Below are positions 15,380 to 20,804 of a DNA stretch of 20,804 bases, in pieces. Under the pieces are notes generated by a model. It saw only the letters and a program-made list of their open reading frames with translations, was not told where the DNA came from and ran no database searches. This DNA comes from JAWLFY01 sp964462125 (GTDB taxonomy: Bacteria > Planctomycetota > Planctomycetia > Pirellulales > Pirellulaceae), in NCBI GenBank assembly GCA_964462125.1, contig CAYWXT010000080.1, positions 1 to 20,804 on the forward strand. The letters run 5' to 3'. The stretch's first letter is position 1, and each line of letters starts with the position of its first letter. The position numbers and the translations under genes were made by a program.

Positions 15380-15413
15380 CCGAAGTCACTGCGGCTTCGG
15401 CGACGCGGTTTTT
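15380..15413. terminator. Possible terminator between convergent SseB-like and tkt genes
   Basis: CCGAAG (15380-15385) pairs with CTTCGG (15395-15400) around a 9-nt loop, and T5 follows at 15409-15413 after an 8-nt gap. It lies in the 54-nt space between the two stops. The gap before the T run makes it a weak intrinsic terminator for the plus-strand gene. Confidence 0.3.
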
Positions 15414-15421
15414 CGCACCGG

Positions 15422-17467
15422 CTATGCATTGGCGGCGGTGATGACGGCATCGGCATTGATGCCGAAGTGCTCATAGACTTCGGCGTAGGGGCCGCTGGCG
15501 CCGAAGCCATCCATGCCGACGAACTTGCCTTGCGTTCCAATCCAGCGGTCCCAACCCATGCGGATGCCAGCCTCGACCGCGACCCGGTGGGTGACCGCTG
15601 GCGGCAGCACGTCCTGTTGGTAGGAGGCGTCTTGCTGGGCGAAAAGTTCCATGCAGGGCATGCTGACGACGCGGACCTTGCTTCCCGCAGCGGTCAATCT
15701 TCTCGCCGCCTCGACGCAGAGATTCAGTTCGCTGCCGCTGGCGAGCAGGATCACCTCGGCGGTGCCGTCGCAGTCGGACAAGACATAGGCCCCGCGCCGG
15801 CAGCCACTTGCCGGGGCGTAGATCGAACGGTCGAGGGTCGGCATGTTTTGCCGCGAGAGCACCAGGGCACTGGGATGACGGTCGAGGGTCATCGCGGCAC
15901 GGTAACACTCAGCGACTTCGTTGGCGTCGCCGGGGCGGAAGACGTACAGGCCGGGGATGGCGCGGCAGGCGGCGAGGTGTTCGACCGGTTGGTGGGTCGG
16001 GCCGTCTTCGCCCACCCCGATCGAATCGTGGGTCAGGATGTACAGCACCGGCCGGTGCATGATGCTGCTGAGCCGCATTCCCCCACGCATGTAGTCGGTG
16101 AAGACGAAGAAGGTCGAGCCATAGCTCCGCAGCCCGGAGAGGGACAGCCCGTTGACGATTCCGGCCATGCCATGTTCGCGGACGCCGAAATGCAAATTGC
16201 GCCCGGCGAATTGTCGAGGCAGGAACTCGCCGGCCTGTTCAAACGTTAGGTGCGTCTTGGTGCTGGGGGCCAGGTCGGCGGAACCGCCGAGCAGGAAGGG
16301 GACCTGCTTGGCGATCGCGTTGAGCACCTTGCCGCTGCTGTTGCGGGTCGCGTCCCCTTTTTCGCTCGGCTCGAAGACAGGGATCTCCTGGTCCCAATCC
16401 TCCGGCAACTTGCCCGCCAGCATCAGGTCGATCTCGGCGGCCTTCTCTGGATGGGCGACCCGGTACTTTTCCCAGACGTCGACCCACTCGGCATAGGCTT
16501 CGGCACCGCGGGCGCCGACGTTGTTCTGAAAATGTTCGCGGACGCCATCGGGGACGAAGAAGGTTTCACCTTCGGGGAGCCCGTAGTGCTTTTTGGCCAG
16601 TTCGATTTCGTCCCAGCCAAGCGGTGCGCCGTGGGCCCCGGGGGTGTTTTGTTTGTTGGGGGCCCCCCAGCCGATGATGCTGCGGACGATGATGATCGTC
16701 GGCTTATCGTGGCAGGTCTTGAAGGCCTCGATCGCCTTGGCCAGGGCGCCGAGGTCGTTGGCGTCGGTGACCTGGATCACGTTCCAGCCGAGTCCTTGGA
16801 AGCGGGTGCCGACGTCTTCGCTGAAGGCCAGATCGGTGCGGCCTTCGATCGTGATGCTGTTGTCGTCGTAGATCCAGCACAGGTTGTCCAGTTGCAGGTG
16901 GCCGGCGACCGAGGCGGCTTCATTGCCGACCCCTTCCATCAAATCACCGTCGCTGCACAGGGCGTAGACGTTGTAGTCGAACAGGGCGTGTTGGGGAGTG
17001 TTGTAGTTCTCTCCTAACCATTTGCTGGCGACCGCCATGCCGACCGAGTTGCTGATCCCGGCGCCGAGGGGGCCGGTGGTGGTTTCGATCCCGGCCGCTT
17101 CGCCGTGCTCCGGGTGCCCGGCGCAGGGGCTGCCGAGCTGGCGAAAGTTCTTCAGATCCTCCAGTTTGATGGAGAGATCATCGGTCGGTTGCCCCGCTTG
17201 ATCGACGGCCCGGACGCCTGTCAGGTGAAGGGTGCTGTAGAGCAGCATCGAGGCGTGCCCACAGGAGAGGACGAAGCGGTCGCGGTTCGGCCACAAGGGT
17301 TGGGCCGGGTCGTACTTCATCGCGTGGTTGAATAACTGGTACGCCACCGGGGCCAGCGCCATCGGCGTCCCCGGGTGGCCGCTGTTGGCGGTTTGCACCG
17401 CATCCATGCTCAAGGTGCGAATGGTATCGATGGCCAGGTTTTTCAGATCAGTCGATGCGACGCTCAT
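15422..17467 (-). CDS. tkt: Transketolase
   Basis: Cytoplasmic thiamine-diphosphate enzyme that moves two-carbon units between ketose and aldose phosphates in the pentose phosphate pathway. The 681-residue protein has the full domain order (PP, Pyr, C-terminal). Visible are H31 in SGHPG, the ThDP/metal motif G174-D-L-M-E-G ending at DN203, GWGAPNKQNTPGAHGAPLG (substrate and cofactor His), FGVREHGM with the ThDP Glu, and GEDGPTHQPVEHLA. The length is usual. ATG 17467 was chosen over the in-frame GTG 17479 because the GTG adds only four residues and GGGTGA sits 8 nt before the ATG. It lies 120 nt downstream of surE on the same strand, behind a pyrimidine-rich stretch, so shared transcription is possible but not shown. 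Confidence 0.96.
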   Translation of the reverse strand: MSVASTDLKNLAIDTIRTLSMDAVQTANSGHPGTPMALAPVAYQLFNHAMKYDPAQPLWPNRDRFVLSCGHASMLLYSTLHLTGVRAVDQAGQPTDDLSIKLEDLKNFRQLGSPCAGHPEHGEAAGIETTTGPLGAGISNSVGMAVASKWLGENYNTPQHALFDYNVYALCSDGDLMEGVGNEAASVAGHLQLDNLCWIYDDNSITIEGRTDLAFSEDVGTRFQGLGWNVIQVTDANDLGALAKAIEAFKTCHDKPTIIIVRSIIGWGAPNKQNTPGAHGAPLGWDEIELAKKHYGLPEGETFFVPDGVREHFQNNVGARGAEAYAEWVDVWEKYRVAHPEKAAEIDLMLAGKLPEDWDQEIPVFEPSEKGDATRNSSGKVLNAIAKQVPFLLGGSADLAPSTKTHLTFEQAGEFLPRQFAGRNLHFGVREHGMAGIVNGLSLSGLRSYGSTFFVFTDYMRGGMRLSSIMHRPVLYILTHDSIGVGEDGPTHQPVEHLAACRAIPGLYVFRPGDANEVAECYRAAMTLDRHPSALVLSRQNMPTLDRSIYAPASGCRRGAYVLSDCDGTAEVILLASGSELNLCVEAARRLTAAGSKVRVVSMPCMELFAQQDASYQQDVLPPAVTHRVAVEAGIRMGWDRWIGTQGKFVGMDGFGASGPYAEVYEHFGINADAVITAANA

Positions 17468-17484
17468 CGTCGTAGTCACCCGTC

Positions 17485-17520
17485 AAGGAAAGGCGGTGAA
17501 GGGAAGGCGGGGAAGGAAAG
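17485..17520 (-). other. Pyrimidine-rich leader tract of tkt
   Basis: The plus strand is 33 of 36 purines with AAGGCGG occurring twice in a row of G/A blocks; the tkt transcript would carry the CT-rich complement, ending 17 nt before ATG 17467. No stem-loop is visible in it. It may be a protein-binding or triplex-prone tract or simple drift. Confidence 0.4.
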
Positions 17521-17587
17521 CCTGTTAGCTGGTGAAGCGAGCGGAACAGGGTATCGTCCGGGGGGCGAGATCGGAAGGGGCAAAGGC

Positions 17588-18349
17588 TCACGGTTTCAGC
17601 TCCCAATGGAGCATTTTGTCGAGCAATTCGGTGCGGGTCAGATCGAACCGCAACGGCGTGAGGGTCACGTTTCCGTGCCGCAACTGTTGGACGTCGGTCG
17701 CTTCCGAGGGTGGTTCGGGCGGCTCCGACCAGAGGGCCCAATAGTAGTCGCGGCCGGCGGGGTCTTGGCGTTTCTCGTACCGCCGACCGTATTGGGCCAG
17801 CCCCATCGGGACGACTTTCAGATCGCGGGGGGACTGTGTGGCCGCGGTGGGGACGTTCAGGTTGAACAGTCCTCCCCGCGACTCGGGGCGGTCGACCATG
17901 CCGCGGATGACGTTACGGGCGATCACCGCGGCGGCCTGGTAGTCGGCGTCGGCGTCGTGTTCCAAGGAAACGGCGACACTGGTCACCCCGAAGAAAGCCC
18001 CTTCGATGGCCGCCGCGACGGTGCCGCTGTACAAAACGTTGATCCCGGCGTTGAGCCCGCTGTTGATGCCGCTGACGACCAGATCAACCGGGGCATCGTG
18101 GGAGAGTTCGGTGATCGCCAGCTTCACGCAGTCCGCCGGCGACCCCTCGACCGCCCAGGCCCAGTGGCGTCCTTCGCGGTGAATCGACTTGCAGACCAGC
18201 GGCGTGAGGTAGGTGATCGAGTGCCCCACCCCGCTCTGCTCAGTCGTCGGCGCCGCGACGAACACCTCCCCCAGGTGCCGCATCTGCTGCTCCAGCGCTG
18301 CCAGCCCCGGAGCGAACACTCCGTCGTCGTTGGTCACCAGGATTCTCAA
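17588..18349 (-). CDS. surE: 5'/3'-nucleotidase SurE
   Basis: Cytoplasmic metal-dependent phosphatase that dephosphorylates nucleoside monophosphates, linked in other bacteria to stationary-phase survival. The 253-residue protein keeps the metal-site residues at their standard numbers: N7-D8-D9 in ILVTNDDG, S39 in EQSGVGHS and N96 in VSGINSGLN. The numbering supports the start at TTG 18349, which puts MRILVTNDDG at the very N-terminus as in other SurE proteins, and GAGGA lies 8 nt before it. The frame is open to an ATG at 18439, but the added 30 residues are basic and unlike the family. Just upstream is a duplicated ribosome-binding segment and a 10-codon leader frame ending at TTGA, overlapping the start, so translation is probably coupled. 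It is divergent from guaA, giving a nucleotide-metabolism pair, and precedes tkt. Confidence 0.92.
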   Translation of the reverse strand: MRILVTNDDGVFAPGLAALEQQMRHLGEVFVAAPTTEQSGVGHSITYLTPLVCKSIHREGRHWAWAVEGSPADCVKLAITELSHDAPVDLVVSGINSGLNAGINVLYSGTVAAAIEGAFFGVTSVAVSLEHDADADYQAAAVIARNVIRGMVDRPESRGGLFNLNVPTAATQSPRDLKVVPMGLAQYGRRYEKRQDPAGRDYYWALWSEPPEPPSEATDVQQLRHGNVTLTPLRFDLTRTELLDKMLHWELKP

Positions 18350-18378
18350 GGCTTGGTCCTCATGCTTTCGGTCCCCAT
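18346..18378 (-). CDS. Possible 10-codon leader peptide coupled to surE
   Basis: ATG 18378 opens a frame MGTESMRTKP that stops at TGA 18348-18346, sharing bases with the surE TTG start (TTGA). A second ATG at 18363 in the same frame gives MRTKP. Overlapping stop and start is the usual layout of translational coupling. No strong ribosome-binding site precedes the first ATG, and so short a frame may be chance. Confidence 0.25.
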   Translation of the reverse strand: MGTESMRTKP

Positions 18379-18385
18379 GCTTTCG
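18356..18385 (-). repeat. Tandem 15-bp duplication carrying the surE ribosome-binding site
   Basis: On the minus strand CGAAAGCATGGGGAC (18385-18371) is followed at once by CGAAAGCATGAGGAC (18370-18356), identical at 14 of 15 positions. The second copy supplies GAGGA, the Shine-Dalgarno sequence for TTG 18349; the first copy holds a decoy-like GGGGA 15 nt further upstream. Confidence 0.85.
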
Positions 18386-18420
18386 TTCAACGGATACTGC
18401 GGTTCCATTCGCGCGGCCCC

Positions 18421-18449
18421 TTGGGGATCGGCAAGCCATTTTCTACACT
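18421..18449 (+). promoter_or_regulatory. Possible guaA promoter
   Basis: TTGGGG (18421-18426), a 17-nt spacer and TACACT (18444-18449, 4 of 6). Initiation near 18456 would give a leader of about 78 nt before ATG 18534. It lies in the gap between divergent surE and guaA, which supports the short surE start. Confidence 0.3.
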
Positions 18450-18533
18450 CCGGGATTCGATGCCGCGACACCTCTCCCTCGCCGGCCCCATCGGTCGAGT
18501 GAATGTCTTTCCCATGAATGAGCGTATTCCAAA

Positions 18534-20120
18534 ATGGCGACTGTCGACGCCGCCGCGGCGAACGGTCCAGGCGATTCGCTGACCGAACAACGGATCGTGG
18601 TTCTCGATTTCGGTTCCCAGTACGCCCAGCTGATCGCCCGGCGGGTGCGGGAGCACAACGTCTTCTGCCAGATCTTGCGGCACGACGTGACCGCCGAGCG
18701 AATTGCTGAGCTGAAGCCCAACGGGATCATTCTCTCGGGCGGTCCGTCCAGCGTTTACGAGCCCGGCGCCCCGCGGTGCGACCCGAAGTTGTTCGAACTG
18801 GGGATCCCTGTGCTCGGGATCTGCTACGGCATGCAGCTCGCCTGCGAGGCGTTGGGCGGGCGTGTGGACAGCACCCCGAGCCGGGAGTATGGGCGGGCGA
18901 GTTGCACGATCCGCGACCAGGGGGGGCTGTTCGACGGCTTGCCGGATGAGATGGACGTCTGGATGAGTCATGGTGACCAGGTGTCAACGGTCAGCGACGG
19001 GTTTCAGCCGCTGGCCCAAACCGGGACCTGCCCCTACGCCGCGGTTCGCCACCGCCGCCGGCCGGTTTACGGCTTGCAGTTTCATCCCGAAGTGACCCAC
19101 ACGCCGCTCGGCGGCCGGGTGCTGGCCAATTTCGTGCGGGGGATCTGTCACTGCGACGGCACGTGGCGGATGGGGGACTTTGCCGAGGCCGCGGTGGCGT
19201 CGATCCGCGAGCGGGTCGGTTCGGCCCGGGTGATCTGCGGTCTCAGCGGTGGCGTCGATTCCTCGGTCGTCGCGGCGCTGCTGTACAAGGCGATCGGGCC
19301 GCAGTTGTCCTGCATCCTGATCGACAACGGGCTGTTGCGGAAAAACGAGCAGGCGACGGTGATCGACGAGTTCAGCAACCACTTTCGCACCGACCTGCAC
19401 GTGGTCGATGCCGAGGCACGCTTTCTGACCGCCTTGGCTGGGGTCAGCGAGCCTCAGGAGAAACGCCGGCGGATCGGGTATGCCTTCATCGAGTGTTTCA
19501 AGGAGGAGGCGTTGAAGGTCGAGAACGCCCACTTCTTGGCCCAAGGGACGCTCTATCCCGACGTGATCGAAAGCGGTTCCGACCTGGACGGGCCAGCAGC
19601 GACGATCAAACTGCACCACAACGTCGGTGGGCTGCCGGAGGAGTTGGGGTTTGAGCTGATCGAGCCCCTGCGGGACCTGTTCAAGGACGAGGTCCGGCGG
19701 TTGGGTGCCACCTTGGGGCTGCCCGAAAAGTTGGTCTGGCGGCATCCCTTCCCCGGCCCCGGCCTGGCCGTGCGATGTTTGGGGGAAGTGACCCCGGAAA
19801 AACTGGCGGCGCTACGCGAGGCCGACTCGATCGTCGTCAGCGAGATCGAGCGGGCCGGCTTGTACCGCCAAACCAGTCAGGCGTTCGCTGTGTTGCTGCC
19901 GGTGCAAAGCGTCGGAGTGATGGGCGACGCCCGTACTTACGACAACGCGGTCGCGATCCGCTGTGTGAATTCCGACGATTTCATGACGGCCGACTGGAGT
20001 CACCTGCCGTACGAGCTACTGTCGCGGATGAGCACGCGAATCATCAACGAGGTCCAAGGCGTCAATCGGGTTTGCTACGACATCAGCAGCAAACCGCCGG
20101 CGACGATCGAGTGGGAGTGA
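18534..20120 (+). CDS. guaA: GMP synthase (glutamine-hydrolysing)
   Basis: Makes GMP from XMP, ATP and glutamine in the cytoplasm; last step of de novo guanine nucleotide synthesis. The 528-residue protein has the class I glutaminase domain first (about 20-205), with nucleophile C97 in GICYGMQ, H184 and E186 in FHPEVTHT. The ATP-pyrophosphatase domain follows with GLSGGVDSS at 236-244 and the GuaA-specific KLHHNVGGLP, and the dimerisation domain ends in the diagnostic SSKPPATIEWE. The length is normal; the first 17 residues before the fold are a variable Ala-rich tail. Start ATG 18534 is the only good choice, though no strong ribosome-binding site precedes it. It is divergent from surE and 101 nt upstream of ettA on the same strand. 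I see no guanine riboswitch-like fold in the leader. Confidence 0.97.
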   Translation: MATVDAAAANGPGDSLTEQRIVVLDFGSQYAQLIARRVREHNVFCQILRHDVTAERIAELKPNGIILSGGPSSVYEPGAPRCDPKLFELGIPVLGICYGMQLACEALGGRVDSTPSREYGRASCTIRDQGGLFDGLPDEMDVWMSHGDQVSTVSDGFQPLAQTGTCPYAAVRHRRRPVYGLQFHPEVTHTPLGGRVLANFVRGICHCDGTWRMGDFAEAAVASIRERVGSARVICGLSGGVDSSVVAALLYKAIGPQLSCILIDNGLLRKNEQATVIDEFSNHFRTDLHVVDAEARFLTALAGVSEPQEKRRRIGYAFIECFKEEALKVENAHFLAQGTLYPDVIESGSDLDGPAATIKLHHNVGGLPEELGFELIEPLRDLFKDEVRRLGATLGLPEKLVWRHPFPGPGLAVRCLGEVTPEKLAALREADSIVVSEIERAGLYRQTSQAFAVLLPVQSVGVMGDARTYDNAVAIRCVNSDDFMTADWSHLPYELLSRMSTRIINEVQGVNRVCYDISSKPPATIEWE

Positions 20121-20169
20121 CCTCGGGGGGGACGGGAAATACTGCAATTCGATGCGCTCGCTTTCTCCG

Positions 20170-20198
20170 TTGACCCCTTACCCTGAGCTTTCAATACC
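20170..20198 (+). promoter_or_regulatory. Possible ettA promoter
   Basis: TTGACC (20170-20175), exactly 17 nt of spacer, then AATACC (20193-20198, 3 of 6). It lies 24 nt before ATG 20222, in the 101-nt gap after guaA, which has no visible terminator. Confidence 0.3.
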
Positions 20199-20221
20199 AC
20201 ACATTCTCCTTTTGGGAATTC

Positions 20222-20804
20222 ATGTCAGGACAATTCATTTATCAGGTCGAAGGGCTGACCAAGAAGCACGGCCAGAACGTCGTCTTGGAAGACGTTCACC
20301 TCGCGTTCTACCCGGGGGCCAAGATCGGCGTGCTCGGCCCCAACGGGGCGGGCAAGTCGACGCTGCTGCGGATCATGGCGGGGTTGGACACGGAGTTCGA
20401 CGGCAAGGCCCGCCTGGGCTCCGGCTTCACCGCTGGCTATTTGGAGCAGGAGCCGCCCCTGGACCCGAGCAAGACCGTTTACGAAAACGTCCAGGTGGCG
20501 GTGGCCGAGCGGCAGGCGATCCTCGACCGCTACAACGAGATCGGTGGGCTGCTCGGCGAGGTCAGCGATGACGGGGAAATGCAGAAGCTGTGCGATGAGA
20601 TGGCGAAGCTGCAGGACACAATCGACGCGGCCAACCTGTGGGAGTTGGACCGCCAAGTCGAGGTGGCCATGGCGGTGATGAACCTGCCGCCGGCCGACGC
20701 CGACGTGACGACGCTCTCGGGGGGAGAGAAACGCCGGGTCGCCCTCTGCCAGTTGCTGATCCGCCAACCCGACCTGCTGCTGCTGGACGAACCGACCAAC
20801 CACC
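20222..20804 (+). CDS. ettA: ABC-F ATPase, energy-dependent translational throttle EttA (5' part)
   Basis: The first 194 codons of an ABC-F protein cut by the window end. EttA binds the ribosomal E site and gates the first peptide bond according to ATP/ADP level. The first ATPase domain shows Walker A GPNGAGKST (about 40-48), GYLEQEPPLDP (Q-loop region), a helical arm insertion (about 90-150), the signature LSGGEKRR (about 163-170) and Walker B LLLLDEPTNH at the very end. The order and the arm-bearing first domain match EttA rather than other ABC-F proteins such as Uup, and FYPGAKIGVLGPNGAGKSTL closely resembles EttA. ATG 20222 has only a weak GGGA before it. The second ATPase domain and the PtIM linker must lie beyond the window. 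It follows guaA on the same strand. Confidence 0.88.
   Translation, partial: MSGQFIYQVEGLTKKHGQNVVLEDVHLAFYPGAKIGVLGPNGAGKSTLLRIMAGLDTEFDGKARLGSGFTAGYLEQEPPLDPSKTVYENVQVAVAERQAILDRYNEIGGLLGEVSDDGEMQKLCDEMAKLQDTIDAANLWELDRQVEVAMAVMNLPPADADVTTLSGGEKRRVALCQLLIRQPDLLLLDEPTNH

Noticed and set aside
18350..18439. 30-residue N-terminal extension of SurE to ATG 18439
   Set aside because: SurE proteins begin at the ILVTNDDG block; TTG 18349 has a good ribosome-binding site and gives standard residue numbering.
17375..18502. Long plus-strand frame (375 codons) antisense to surE
   Set aside because: Gly/Arg/Val-rich translation without motif, and surE motifs are intact on the other strand.
1..20804. 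Mobile element, CRISPR array, tRNA or rRNA
   Set aside because: No transposase or integrase motif, terminal repeats, spaced direct repeats, or cloverleaf-like sequence was seen on either strand.

Overview
The window looks like chromosomal DNA from a planctomycete (class Planctomycetia, Pirellulales-like). The base composition is GC-rich. There are two separate DUF1501 + DUF1549/DUF1553 gene pairs, which are strongly enriched in this phylum. There are also several twin-arginine (Tat) exported proteins, a Tat-type Gfo/Idh/MocA oxidoreductase and a PPC-domain surface protein. This assignment rests on gene content and protein motifs; no search was run.

Layout. 1-438 (+): the end of an unrecognised gene that seems to change frame near 175-181. 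347-1141 (-): two-domain sirohydrochlorin chelatase (CbiX type), converging on and overlapping the first gene. 1142-1528: a 387-nt leader region with a possible promoter and a foldable inverted repeat. 1529-4869 (+): exported operon of a DUF1501 protein and a DUF1549/DUF1553 cytochrome-like protein, with a 19-nt overlap. 4883-6172 (-): msrB (lipoprotein-like) then pcp. 6326-7567 (+): TCR/Tet-like MFS exporter, divergent from msrB. 7605-13207 (-): a second exported operon in the order Big2/DUF1549/DUF1553, DUF1501, a small open frame, PPC-domain protein. 13351-14721 (-): Tat-exported oxidoreductase. 14951-15367 (+): small acidic SseB-like protein. 15422-18349 (-): surE then transketolase. 18534-20120 (+): guaA, divergent from surE. 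20222-end (+): the first 194 codons of an EttA-type ABC-F protein.

How the genes relate. The two DUF1501/PSD modules are probably envelope redox or hydrolytic systems that use Tat for the folded DUF1501 partner and Sec for the heme-carrying partner; their substrates are unknown. The 15-20 kb part is housekeeping: pentose phosphate/Calvin carbon flow (tkt), nucleotide salvage (surE), GMP synthesis (guaA) and ribosome gating (ettA). MsrB and Pcp are protein repair and turnover enzymes.

The least ordinary observations are: (i) a 76-codon open frame directly after, and in frame with, the stop of the second DUF1501 gene; (ii) a perfect-period 15-bp duplication carrying the surE ribosome-binding site, with a 10-codon leader ORF whose stop overlaps the surE TTG start; (iii) a C9/CG-repeat/G-quadruplex-prone leader before the second PSD operon; (iv) a foldable 57-nt element in the leader of the first DUF1501 operon; (v) the apparent frameshift at the left edge. 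I saw no insertion sequence, CRISPR array, tRNA or rRNA.
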